Made by a program: the position numbers and the translations under genes. The notes beneath the pieces were generated by a model. It was given only the letters and a program-made list of their open reading frames with translations, had not been told where the DNA came from and did no database searches. 64,000 nt of DNA from Neurospora tetraspora (lineage: Eukaryota; Ascomycota; Sordariomycetes; Sordariales; Sordariaceae), in the NCBI RefSeq assembly GCF_033439725.1, contig NW_026944392.1, forward strand, positions 124,001 to 188,000, read 5' to 3'. Shown here one piece after another: positions 22,101 through 34,408 of the stretch (the stretch's first letter is position 1; every line of letters starts with the position of its first letter).

Positions 22101-23814
22101 ACCTTGGTTGATGATGACGATCACAGAGGAGGTCTGGCGGTTGAGAGAAAGACGAGCATGGGAATGAAACAGTCGGACCCTTTGGGGCCTGAAAATCCTT
22201 TTGATGTGACGATCCATCCGTCCACCGAATAGCGGCTGAACAGAGCCGCCTGCCGCAACACCACCCTCCCATTCATTGGTGTTGGCGTTTATCTTAACGT
22301 CGTTGGTCTCCACATTTCTCTCCTTGCCATGAAGACGGAGAAAGAGGTCGACGACGACGAGGCCGACGATGATGAGGAGAAGAAGTTGCGTAAGAAAGGC
22401 GGAGTTTTAGCAAAAGCATCAAGTGAGCAGGGAATACCAAGTTGACGTGAGGTTAAAGTCTTGTCGATCTTCCGTTTCAGTTCCACTTCCCTCTTTGTTC
22501 CATGACAGACTTTTACCAGAAATAGCCCAAGTGCAAAGTCCAAGGGCATCCGCAAAACGGCCGCGGGCCGCGCGGCAGCAACAAGAGACGGAAAGGATTG
22601 CGAGACTGACATTTCTCATCTTTCCATCGAAACGAGGAATCTGGAGAAATGGCAGACTCGCAGAAATTCCCATGTTGGATGTTCGTATTGCCCAACAAAA
22701 AGGGAAAAAGCCTCTGTGTCATCACCGCATCCTTATCACCCCTTTCAGGCACCCAGGCAATATCCCAGCTGCCCATCCTGGGCTGGAGTGTGGCTTCCAT
22801 CTCCACTGGCTGTAGCCTGTATCACGGAGTGGACCTGTGAATGGAGTCTTTTGGGAGGTGTGATGTTGATGGAGTTCCGGGTGTGTAAGCAAACCTTTGG
22901 AACCTCGGACCAGTCTGAAATGGTGATGGCCTCCTTTCTGAATGGATGGAAGTTGGATGGGCGCCGCTGTCGGGCTACACTGCAGTCAAGGCAACTGTGC
23001 ACTTCCTGATGTCCACTACGACCTGTTATCTCTTCGCCTGCTCTTTTTCCTTGCTGTGATTCGCTACGGGAGGGAGTGGCTTTGCTCGAGGGATGGCGTC
23101 CGTCTATCTTGGCAAGTCCCGTCGACCCTCTCGTCTTCGTTCGGTTCGCTCGGTCGGCCGGTAGGGGCGGCTGCAATGGGATGGGTTTGTGGGCTTGGGC
23201 TCTGATATCGTGGGATCGGTCATGGTGATCATGGTGAACTCGCACTTTTCCTTGGAAGATGCAAGAAATGCCTGCGGTCGCGGGATTCGGCAAGATAGCG
23301 CCATCGCCGCCGTCAGCACAATCGGTCAGTCAGACAGACATTGATGCCCGAATTACGGGCCGTGAGATAGTGTACGACATGGGAACCGATCGATCGTGCC
23401 GACTTTCTTTCTTCTGGACGTTGTCTCGACTTGTTCTGGACGTTATGGAGCTGCTGGGAGGGGCTTGTACGGTAGTGGTCGGGGCAAGACGGTGTCTTGT
23501 CGCTGTCGATGGCGTTCAGCTTGGTGCCTCCGTTTTGGATACCATCTTGCCCGGCATACAATTTTGATATCGCAAAGAGTCAGGGAAGTGAGCCCTCAGA
23601 CCCTGGAAAGAATCAAAGTCGACAAGCCCTGCATATGATTTGCAAGATGCTGCAACGCAAGGTTGCAAACGACGACGAAAATCAACGGCATTGAGCTTGG
23701 ACCAGAAAGGTAAAGCTGCCCCGCCGATCACTGTTGCCGGCCGGTGTTGCTCAGGGTTGTGAGCTGGTGGGGTAATGCAAGGGCACAGTATGGGTGAGTC
23801 GAAGGTAAAGCTAA

Positions 23815-25965
23815 GATTCTATCTATAATAGAAGATTTTAGATAGGGAAAAGAAAAGAGGAAGAGAACTAGGTATAAGCGTATAGACCCTAAATAAATAC
23901 CTTAATCGTATAAGCGATAACGGGACCTATATGCGGGTTGCTATTAGCCAATCCCTTTATTCGTATCCCCTTTACTTATAGGATAAACCCTATATGTACT
24001 AAGATTTACCTTACAGTTAGTTTTAGTATAGTTAATTAAATAACTTATATTTTGTAACCCGTACTATACTTAGAACCTCTATATATTTTATTCCTTCGCG
24101 TATAGTATCTAAGCCTAGACGTAGTCTACTAACGCGATTATATTACCGCCCCCTACGCAAAAAATTCGTCTATGAATTTTGCTAAATATATATATAGAAT
24201 ATTATAATTTATTTCTTCCTTATAATACGTTGTAAGTACTTTAATCCTTTTATTTCCAGGAATTCGTCATTATTGTAAATTTCCGTATTTTCGTTTAATT
24301 AGTTTATTAACCGTTTGGGTAGGCCCGGGGTATTTGGGTTAACTTTATAAAAGTCTTAAAAGTACCTTCGGCGTATATTTAAAATTAGAAGTAGAATATT
24401 ATTCCGGATTGAAGTCTTAGTTTCTCTAGTTTGTTTAATAAAAGAATTTATTATCAATTACTTTAAATACTATAATTCTATGGACTTTCTAATCGGGGTT
24501 TCTATTTTTATTTATATTAATTGGGCCGGGGTATTCGAATATTTATTCTAAAAGTAGGTTATCGTTATATTTCCGTAAATAGTCCGTATAGAAGACGTTG
24601 GTACCTTTCTAATTCTTTAATAATTCTAAATAATAAGAATGCTTTACTTTTTTGATAATTGTATAATAGTTGCGAGTATTAGGGAAATTGAGTTTATTAT
24701 TAAATTAAGTAATTATAGAGTAAAGCCTTTTAATAATAATAATTTTATTTTTTAATTTGAAATTGGGTTCCCTCTATTTTTTATTAGCCTACGCTACTTA
24801 TTATTCTTATATTTCTAATATAGTTTTTCTAGCGTATTCGATGTACTTTCGAATATATTAGGTATAGTTTTATATTTATTCTTGAGTTAATTGTCCTGTT
24901 TATAGTATATTAAGATTTTAAGTACGGGTATCCTAATTGAAAGGTATTTTTATTAGGTATTTAAATATAATTTTATAGGGAGATAAGTTTATATTATTTT
25001 GGGAAAGGTTACTTTATACTGCGTTTAGGGCTAGGATAGTTTTGGATTAATTATTTTAATAATAATTAACGAATAGTTGGAAGTGTTAATTGATATAAGT
25101 ATTTATAATTTCCGTTTAGTTTATTATTTAATTATATTTTGCGGTAGCTAGTTTTTACTTTGTTTTCGTTAGTTTTAATATTTTATTTGTAAACGCGGAT
25201 ATAAATTACAGCGTTCTATCGAAAAAAATTTTTTTAGTATATTGTAAATATAGTAAGGTCTTTTATAATATCTTCGAATAGTGTTGTGAGCCATAGTATT
25301 TTCCGTATAAGGGGTAATTTAAGATAATTTTAATAGATAGTTAATTATTATTAATATATTATTAAGATTGTATTTATCTTTTAATATTTTCTTAAAGTCT
25401 ATAATAATAAATATTTATTTCCGAGTTGGCGGGGGAACTGGGTAAAGTAAACCTAGTTTTTTATCCTTTAGGATTTTACTAGCTTTATATATTATATAAT
25501 TCTTTACGAAGCGATCGATATTTTTAATTATACGTAATTATTAATATTGTATTTTAAAAATTGTTTAAATTTTAGTCCTTCTTAAATAGATTATACTTAA
25601 TATTGAGTAAGTTTCCTCTATAATATGCGTACGTAAATTATTTAATTGGATGACGATCAAGGGGTCTTAATATATTAAAAATCTGTTAATTAGTATTATA
25701 AAGTTAAAGTTTAATTTGTAAGCGTAGATATAATATTCTTTTAAAAATTCGTCCTTTCAATTAACCTTTATAAGCGCGTTTATTAGTTTATACCATTCCG
25801 GTTCGATTGGCCTTAATTTTAAACCCTCTTTATTTAATATTATAATTAGGATTAATTCCTTTATAAAACTTTTATCCATCGAAGTAGAAATTATTATAAA
25901 TACTTCTACCCTTTCTTCTTTAATAGGTTTAAAGATTTAAAGCATACGGTATATATCCTTCTTAT
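23815..25965 (-). mobile_element. Ty3/Gypsy LTR retrotransposon relic, RIP-mutated, truncated
   Basis: This stretch is very AT-rich and full of TA dinucleotides, as expected after repeat-induced point mutation. On the minus strand it keeps the recognisable order of a Gypsy integrase: zinc-binding region (about 25.5-25.7 kb), then catalytic core (about 25.1-25.5 kb), then downstream sequence that may include the 3' LTR down to about 23.8 kb. The gag, protease and most reverse-transcriptase regions are absent on the 5' side, so it is a 3' fragment. It is a heavily broken fossil with very many breaks. It is old enough to have gone through repeated RIP, but I cannot date it further. No intact terminal repeats were found. 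Confidence 0.75.
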
Positions 25966-25967
25966 CC

Positions 25968-26135
25968 CCGGCTCCGGCATCGCTAGGAACTGCACTTGTA
26001 CATACGCTACGCGGGTGCTGGGACCTGGTGCCGCGCTTGGGATTCCTGGGATGTATTGACAAGTGTATGTAATAGCGATGGGCCAAGCTGCGATCCTGGT
26101 AAATGCGGTGAGTGAGGTGAGTTTGCTAATAGGAT
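25968..26135. repeat. Non-RIP'd GC-richer island with imperfect inverted repeat
   Basis: A block of about 170 bp of normal base composition lies between two heavily mutated relics. It contains an imperfect inverted repeat: about 25978-25999 (CATCGCTAGG...CACTTGT) against 26059-26080 (ACAAGTG...TAGCGATG), with a GC-rich spacer of about 59 bp. Its origin is unclear. Confidence 0.6.
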
Positions 26136-26164
26136 ATTGATAATAACTATATTTTCAAAGATGA

Positions 26165-26890
26165 AGGGGAAATCTACAATACCCCTTCTTAAATAGTAGA
26201 TTTTACTATCCTATATTTTAGGATTAAGAAAGCCTTTTTTATTACCCAAATCGAACTTACCGTAATTTCCCAAGGTCTCGAAACAGCGATCTGATTAAAT
26301 TACGAACATTAACTACCAACGTCGGTCGTAACCATTTTCTCTAATTTAAAAAGCATTCTACCTAGGATCAATCGAAGCGTTATTGCTTATCTAAAAGGTA
26401 TAAAGTTAACGCTCTGGAACAAGCTTTCTAACCCCCTAGTCCAAACTATAATTTAGTAATCGTATTATTTGCAAGACCGTAGGTACTAAGTAGAACTTAC
26501 TTAGAATTCTCGGAGATGATGACGAGAAGGAAACAGCGGCAAAAAGCAAAGACAAAAACAAGAGTTTATAAAGTTTTACGATTAAATTCTTTAATAGTTT
26601 AATTTATTAGGGCGCTACTAAGTAAGTTATTATAGCTATTTCGACGATAGAAGTAGAATTCTTCGTAGTAATTAACGTAGTAAAGGAGGCTATTTTTATA
26701 ATAACGCTAATTATTAGTCTTATTGTAAGGTTAGTTAATTTTATCCTTACGCTTAATTATAATAATTAATAGATAATTAGAGTATTAATTATAGAGGCTA
26801 TTAAGTTAGTAATTAAGTTTAAATACGTAGATATTTATAGATATTGGGTAAAATAGGAGGTCTTTATTAGTAGAGCCTTGAATGTAGCTC
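26165..26890 (+). mobile_element. Ty1/Copia-type retrotransposon relic, RIP-mutated fragment
   Basis: AT-rich, TA-enriched sequence of RIP type. The part from about 26600 to 26890, read on the plus strand, resembles the RNase H end of a Copia polyprotein: the block with two acidic residues before the alanine-rich helix, then the region leading to the conserved His-Ile-Asp segment. The part before it (26165-26580) is less clear and may belong to the same element. It is a broken fossil with many breaks, in the opposite orientation to the adjacent Gypsy relic. No terminal repeats were identified. Confidence 0.6.
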
Positions 26891-26894
26891 GGCT

Positions 26895-27000
26895 ATAACG
26901 GATGGCAGATTATCTACATCGACGATATCTTTGATGTTAAGCCTCCGACACTGAACTTCGACTCGACCTGTCATACGCCACTCTTTAGATTGTAAATATT
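26895..27000. other. Second short non-RIP'd island between relics
   Basis: About 105 bp of normal composition sits between mutated sequence on both sides. It has no coding or repeat identity that I can recognise. Confidence 0.45.
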
Positions 27001-27365
27001 CGAATTTAATTTATTTTGGAATTTTAGGACTAGTTGGATTTAATAGAGGAAATAGAAATAGGTAAGGGGTTGGATTTAATAGAGGAGATAGAATTAAGTA
27101 AAGGGTTAAATTAAAAACTATAGGGTTTAAAATAGTACGGAGTATTAAATATACTAGTATAAGTAGGCTAATTTAAAAGGATAGAGAATTTGGATATAAA
27201 ATCAGGCGAATTAAATACGAACGTTAGATAGTTATTAAATAAAGTTGGAAGGGGCGATTCCTAAAACGAGTAGTAAATCAAATTAGACGAATAAAATATT
27301 ACGATTTAGTAGACTTCGCTCTAATTAGAGTTGTAACTTCGATTAACGGCCAAAACGTTTAAAGT
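27001..27365. repeat. RIP-mutated repeat relic of unknown family
   Basis: AT-rich sequence with TA enrichment. It includes a near-duplicated unit of about 38 bp (around 27033 and 27071; core TGGATTTAATAGAGGA). It ends abruptly near 27365, where base composition returns to normal. The family is unrecognisable. Confidence 0.55.
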
Positions 27366-30300
27366 TAGCTCAGACCTACTACTGCAGAAAAGTGTACCCG
27401 TCCGCTGATTGGTGGGTGGTGTAGGGGGGTGGGGCGGGCGGGCGCGTTTCGGAGGTCCAGCAGGTTTGAGGTCTGAGACTACCCAGGCCCAGACCTAGTC
27501 CGCCAGCGCCGTCACAGGTAAGAGTCAGGGTTAACCGTGGCTTCTCCCTTTGCAGAAATGCGGGGCTCTCCTCGTTGCTGACCTGTGCGGTGACTTTAAC
27601 TTGTCACCGCCAAGCAGCAAGGGAGATCATGTCTCTTCATCTGGCATTGCAGACCGCATTAGTTTGGACATCAATGCAAGATTTTTGAGGTCATCCCAAC
27701 CTCTTGGAACTGCCATTCGTTTTCACATAGGTGAGACTTTTGGCAACCGTGACCGGATTTTGAGCACGTTTCTCGTCTCGTCGCCGACGATGATGTGAAT
27801 GGGGACGTGCAGAGTGCATTGTGCAGCACACACCTCACTGGCGTTCACATCAGCAGGGCAGCGACATCCGTTCCCATGGGATCATGCTTGAGACCGACAT
27901 TCATGCAAAATAATCATCTCCGGTCAACCCGGCACTTTCACTTTTGGTTGCTGTGGCATTCCCAACCTTCTGGGCTGGACGTCGAATTCCCTCACCGTGC
28001 GCCGTGTTCACCGTTTTGGGAGGGTACCTCTACACTGCAGCGCGAATACGATTTGTCGGGATGTTTGTCTAGCATCAAACATTGACCTCCGGGGCCTCAC
28101 ATCGCCGACCTCGAGTTACCAAAGAGACGGGACCAATAAGTTTGACAGGTCAGCGCCACCAATGTGCGACCTACATTCGTCTCGCTCAGCCTCGTGGAAC
28201 ATGGTCATCATGTCAATGCCGGCTGTCTTTGATTTCCCCATGGGGAGATGTTGCAGTAGCATGTTGGTCCCGAAATCTGAAATCCCCTGGCGTGTCCCTG
28301 AATTATCAAATCTCGGTGCAAACGTTCACCGTCTTCGTCTGTGATGGAAATATGCTGAACCAACCACCCGGAATGGGATGCAGTCGTCATCGATCACCGG
28401 CCGGGATATGCCCTCCCTGGGATTTGTATGGAATGCTGGAATGTGGAAAAGTGGCCTAAATCCAGGAACCAGGCACAAATCATGGTTTGCTAGGGTTGAA
28501 ACACGGGTAAACACCACAAAAAGGCATCACGAGACCATTTTTAATTACGTGCTTGACTTCACTTGCTTGAGTCTCTGCCTAGCTCCCGCCCGTAGTGTAG
28601 CCTTTTGTCTATACCGCGCCGTCCCTTCCTTCAGCCTTCCCTTCTCGTCCGTCCCCTGACTTATGCCCGTTCCCAAGCCTTGTGCTTAACACAAGCCCTG
28701 TCACAGTGGAGGTTTGTTGCGGTTACAGGCGAGCTGCCTTCCACTTGCCCGCCGTCAACTGAAGCTTTTTTAAAAGTGGGGGTCAAAATGGGGGCCCACC
28801 CCGCGTAAGGCGTGCTCAATATTTTGGTCACTGCGTCACTGCAACAATCTGCTGCATCCGCGCGCGTCTCCATCTTGAATTCCATTCCTCTCCTCGTCAA
28901 CATCCGTCTTCACAATGCCGCGCCCTCCGTTCCAAAGAACCCACGACAAGACGGATCCATGAATCCGCTCGTACTGTGTACCATCACACACTGTCTGTGC
29001 CGTTTTCCCTTTTCACTTCTCGAACTCCATCCAGGATTCCACTTTGTTTTCAATGCTGTCACTGCAGTGTCTCCTCTTCGCGGTGGATTTCAGAATCCAC
29101 ACCAACGGCAGATCAGCATCCAGCATTTCGCAAATGGAAACAGTGTCTTTTTCCATTCCACTCTCATCGACGATTCGTTCGAGACTCGAGTGCAAATCCG
29201 TCGCCAGTTGAGCCGCCTCAGTCCACTATTCACTACGCGCTAATATCTTCTTCCCTGTTTGTCGTTGCTCCTTGCTGTTTTTCCTTTCGGCTTTCTGTGT
29301 GTGTGCCCTACGCTAGAAACAAGCACCAGGCTAACAAAGACCGTTCCTCGTTCAAGGTTCCCGTTGGACAGAACAAGCCAGAAACATCCCACTATCCCAC
29401 AATGCTTCCAAGCGACCAAGCGACCAAGCGAGGGGTTGACCGGTTGGCCATGTACCTGTACATATCTGCGAATCTCAGAAATCCTGTCACTCGGCCTGCA
29501 ACCCTAGACATTCTGGCCTCCCTGCCCTGGCGCCTCCTTCTCTTGGCGTCGCGCTGCCTGCCTTGTCGCGGCCGAGTTCGCAGGAGGAGACCTCCAAAAA
29601 CCGCAGACAAGCCATCTCGAAACCAACATAGGCGACGTTCGACTCACATAAAAACATCCATACACAAACAAGAATATTCCAGCTTGGACAGATGGGAGTT
29701 ACCGAGTGAATGGAAAAACAACACCGCGTAACTGGTCGGTTTCCCGATCTTCTCGCTATCCTGCCCCCCGCCTGGCAAGACTTCCAATGATGGGTGCATC
29801 GAGTCGGATCCGTGCAGATAACAGCAGATTTAGACGCCAGAGCAAAGTTGGGAAGCTCAACAACGGCAGCTTGCGCCTTGCCCCTCCATGTCTCACTTCT
29901 CTGAGAAGTGGAATTATCCAATCAGCACGGCTGGATGCCTTCTTGCCCAGTACCACCAGCACGTGGTGAACTTCTTCTCTCCCTTTGCTTCCCGGCCAAT
30001 GATGGTTCTAATCCAGAGATTCGGATCTCCAAAACCTTGCGAGTGCATGGTTGAGAAGGAGAAAAGCGCCACCAGAATGTCGGGTCATGCTGCTGGCGTC
30101 AGCTCCGGGAAGCAATGGTTGTGAGGAGAAGTTGGCCATTTTCTGGGAATCGCACACAGCCTGTCGTACAACTTGAACTCAGCCCACTGTTTACTGCGGC
30201 CATCCTATCATCAAGCATGATCATGTTCTGCAGTGTCGCCGCAAAATTATGCGTGCACGATCCGATCCCTTCTCACACCGGGGGTGAACCATCCGGGGAT

Positions 30301-32650
30301 GCGTGTATAAGGTGAGCAAAGTATTATCCACATGTTGTTTTGCTCCATTGACGGCGTGGATCACGTACATTCTCACAGTCATCATCACTACTACATCATT
30401 GGCAGTAGGTTCATGGATAGCGCGGATATGCAATGCCGAATGCAAAGTGAGGCCGTCGTCACAGTCATCAACAACGTCCTTCAATATAAAGCAGAGTGGA
30501 CACTCTCCCCAACATCTTTGTGGTTGAGTTTCTCCTCCCCGCTCGAGGACTGGAGCAATTACTCCATACCGCGGGTAAACAATCAGCAACGATACCACCT
30601 AGCTCCATGCCATTATGTCCATTATGCCCGATATGGGTATGAAACGGAGGGGGGAAATGAGTGATACATGAACCAGGATGAGAAACACCAGACCCTACCT
30701 GGCTCGCACTACTGTAGCAGAGATATCTCTAGGCTTGAAGGTGGATGGAAGGAGTAAACGCTCTCCTATTCTTTGTAATCAATATCGATGCGAGCAATGT
30801 GCCCATCAGCCCATGGAAAAGCACGATCAACCCAAAAAGGCAAGTTATGTCACCTTGGCTTTTCTTCTTTTCCTCGGACAAGATAAGGGGTCCGATCAAG
30901 ATCAGAAAAACGATCAGAAATGACAAGAAAATCAGGGACTTCAGGGATTTCAAAAGACCCTCGGGGACCTCGTAAACGAGAAGCAGGGACTTCATCAAAA
31001 CGTTGAGATCAAGAGCGGGACCGCCCTGAACAGGTGTGTGGGAAGGAGCATTGGGGGACAAACTGCGTGACTGCCAGAACTCCGACACTGCCAGTGCCTT
31101 CCCAAACTGTCCTGGCCAGAACTGGGAAGATTGGCCATGATATCGATAAGACTCTTCTGCATCTCGTCCTCACTTTTATCCTATTGGATAATGACTTTTG
31201 TCACCCACCATCTTCTGCTATGCCCCCTTTCCAGCAGACCCGCGGAGTCCTAGCGGTCTCTTGATGGAGGGTCGAGTAAAATGATCGTGAGCCAACCAGT
31301 CGACAGAGTTGTCGACGACAAGGCTTGGGATTGGAAGTTGCATGCCATCGAGGAGGTTGCAAAAGGCCCCACTCGCAGTCTTCAAATGTGCAGCCGCATG
31401 AGGACTGCGCTAACAATCCTGGCCTGTCTGAGAGGAGGCGGTTATTCCACTTGCAATCATGGTAAGCAAAGTGATGCCAAGCCCAGAATCCTGTGTCAAG
31501 GAAAGCGGACTTGCACCCCTCGTAACCGACTTCCAACACAGTGACGGATCTTGCCAGCGACTTCAACAACGGACGGAGACACCACGCCGACAAGGTCGAC
31601 AAAGTTTCGTATAGCCAATAGTCTGCTCCTCCTGGTCCGTTTTCATGCAAGTTCTAGGAGCGCTCTGCAAAGATTTTGGCTGGCCGTAATGATGAGCAAG
31701 GGGGGTGGCCAACTTTTTTTGCAGCCGTGGTGTTGCTATTTTGTTTCGTTCATTTGCTGGGTCGGGAGGAGGGTCGAATTCGTGTTAGTGCGGCGACGGC
31801 ACGCTTTGACGTCTGGCCAATGAGTTGGAAGCAGGGATGTTGGTTCCGGGGAATGGGATATGGATGCCTTGCGAGCCAGCCTTCTTGTGAGACAGTGAGA
31901 GGGGAGCAGTTGATGGACCAGTTCACCTCCAGAGTTCGAGTTCACGATGAAAAGGCTTCGTAGGGAAAAGGGAACCTCGATGGTCAGATAGGCCGTAGGT
32001 CTAGAGGTTTGGACGTTCTGCTTTTGACGGGCAAACCGCAATGATGGCATCTCGATCAAGCAGACAGACTTCAAGCCATCCATCCGGTGAGTTCGAAATC
32101 GATAGTACCGAGAGGATATTGCATGAACCATCAACCGTTATTTTCCCCACCCTTTCTCGATCCGACGAAGGAATACCTAATATCCGACAGGATGCCTGGA
32201 TGCTACGCGCGCGATTTATGATCTCCAGGAGTCCAGGCTTATCCATCCCACTCGAGGACGACGGAACATCCCACACACCATGAGCTGGAGGACGGACCTG
32301 TCCATAATCCCGCGTTCCATTGTCATCCCACGTCCAAGGCTCGAGCCACACCCGTCCCACACCGGTGAGACCGAGGGATGTGTAGCCGCCGGCCGGAGAT
32401 ATCATAAAGTACCGGTTACTTACGATGCTCCGGGCCATCCCTCTACGAGTGGACTGGGCTGCTAGACGGGTAGGGACTGGTAAGAGCTGCGAACTACTGC
32501 ATGAAATAGTGGAAGCAAAGCTAGATCAAAACAGAACGACAAGGAGCAGACTTTGTTGAAGAGACTGTCCTCCGTTTTGAGGCGGCAACCGTCGCTCACG
32601 GTTAGTCATTGCGCCGTTGGTACCTCTGCTTACTGTGATTTACTGTGACC

Positions 32651-32677
32651 GGCGCGTTCTACTGTGAGGGACGCGCC
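32651..32677. repeat. Short perfect hairpin GGCGCGT/ACGCGCC
   Basis: Seven-base perfect arms around a 13-nt loop, just left of the GC-rich inverted-repeat pair at 32788-33138. Confidence 0.6.
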
Positions 32678-32787
32678 CAGATGGTACCGGCGTCAATATT
32701 GCGCACGATGGAGTGATGGGAGTGTAACGAACATGACCGCTTACCGGAATCGTAACTTACCCCGCCGCGTCGTCCCCCCGCCTGGCC

Positions 32788-33138
32788 GGTCTTACCCCGT
32801 ACCCCGTATCAAGACTCCGGGGAAGACCCCGTGTGGCCCCGCGTTCTCCCCGGCGTTGTGGGGAACCGGAGCAGATATACGTATGCGGTAGGCGGTATCT
32901 TTTGGAAATGCACGTCTAGCAATTTTGGGTCACTAACAAGCCAACGGTCCGTCTCCATATTCACGCCGATTAGGTAATGAGGCCGGCGCCAACAAGGCCA
33001 ATATCACCAACAAACTCCGGGGGCACGCCGGGGAAGCGCGGGGTCAAACGGGGTAGAATTTCAAGACCCGGCGGCCTGGCCATATGTACGGGGCGGGGAA
33101 ATGGGGTACGGACGGACGAGTACGGGGTACGGGAAGAC
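32788..33138. repeat. GC-rich imperfect inverted repeat (possible degenerate transposon ends)
   Basis: Two blocks on the left recur in inverse orientation on the right. TCTTACCCCGTACCCCGTA near 32788-32808 matches 33121-33138. CCCCGCG...CCCCGGCGT within 32835-32863 matches 33018-33046. Spacing between the blocks differs on the two sides, so the symmetry is imperfect. The sequence is not RIP-mutated. Confidence 0.55.
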
Positions 33139-33325
33139 GGGCGACCCCCGGACCCATAAAAACGCCGTGAGCAAGTCCGACCCCGCGATCCCGCAAACCA
33201 ACCCCGGCCGGCGTCAAGGGTACTTTGCAAACAAAACGAAAGAGTTTCCCCGCAAAATGCAATGCAATTTCGTTTGACGATGATGTGATGAAGAATTTTT
33301 CGTGGAAAGATTTCTGAGTGGTTCA

Positions 33326-33361
33326 ACATTCCGGGGTTGAGAAGACATTCCGGGGTTGAGA
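33326..33361. repeat. 17-bp direct repeat, period 19
   Basis: ACATTCCGGGGTTGAGA occurs at 33326-33342 and again at 33345-33361. Confidence 0.9.
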
Positions 33362-34408
33362 ATGCGGGCGGCAAAAGGAGACGGAGTGAGTTGACCACCC
33401 ATCTCACCACCGCATTCCACTAAATTGGAGGCCGTGTTCGACAAAGCTGAGAACGAAGGCATATCCACCGCTGCGCATATCCACACAAGACGCCAATCTT
33501 TGATCGCTTGATTGGGTGTACCTGAAAGACCAATTCCATGTCTTCTTTCTGGCGTCGGTACTGGCTCGTTCCTGGCTTCGCGTTCCTGGATTTAGGAACA
33601 TGTCGTGATCACGAGTTGAGCCAAAATAGGACTTGATGGAGTCGATCTCATGATGGAGTCCCTTTCGCGGCCTTGGAGATGAGGAGTTCCTTCCTTCGGT
33701 TCAAGACAAGTTGTCTGTTCGTTGTAGAGCACTGGACATGTCCTCCAAGCCGTTCTTTTCATCCAGGGGTTGTTGTCAAATGGAACCCCCGCTCGCAATC
33801 TCCAACTTTTTTTTCCCTCCAAGAGATGGCATTTGGAGGCAATGACGTAGGGCTGCGTTTCAAAGCAGACCGTTGCAATCGGCGTTTTTGGTGAGCAATC
33901 GTGGCATGTCTGGGATGGTTTGGCTTTGACCCTTGTTGATGGGCCGTGGTGGGGTCAGCCGCTAGCACTGACCGGGATTAGGAAGGAACGAAAGAGAGAC
34001 CAGGGAGACGAAAGAAGGCTAGCGCAAGGCGGCGGAGATAAGCATGGATGGCTTCGCATGTTATCCATTGGTTGAGTCCCAACGGCAGGCAAAGGCAGGC
34101 GGGGCTCGGAGAATGTGGAGAAAGAAAGAGCGCTAAGAGCTGTGACCCCACTCTGTCCGCTGTTGCCAAGAGCGAGCCAAGCGGCCTGGCCCCTTGCCAA
34201 GCTGACTGCAGGAAAAAGCTGCCAAAGAGGTTCGCCAAAGTCGCAGGGCGGACGTCGACCGTCGTCACGTCAAAGACTGGGAAGACCGGCGCGGCATAAG
34301 CCCCTGATCGTGGACTTTAATGAATCCACTGTCAAGGTTATCTAGGTGAGAATGGACAGTGTGTCCACGACGACGAGGGAAGGCTGTCGCGACCATTTGA
34401 GAGTGATG

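Larger units (their letters stand above)
14508..23800. other. Gene-poor stretch upstream of the CBM21 gene
   Basis: About 9.3 kb with no gene I can support. The first kilobases probably hold the promoter and 5' leader of the minus-strand CBM21 gene. Notable structure includes: a (GATT)n run near 15968-15987; an 18-bp direct repeat at about 16563-16581 and 16602-16620; G-quadruplex-type tracts at 16644-16701; GTCAAGC repeats at 19161-19198; and a long open frame without an early ATG at 21079-22014. Several other frames of 100-180 codons exist on both strands, but they lack convincing starts, motifs or splice partners. Confidence 0.4.

Noticed and set aside
22745-23293. Minus-strand frame of 182 codons
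   Set aside because: Basic, His-rich composition and no domain, splice partner or TATA; most likely chance.
28976-29731. 251-codon open frame
   Set aside because: It has no ATG in its first half, no motif, and low-complexity Arg/Ser/Pro composition typical of a non-coding frame.
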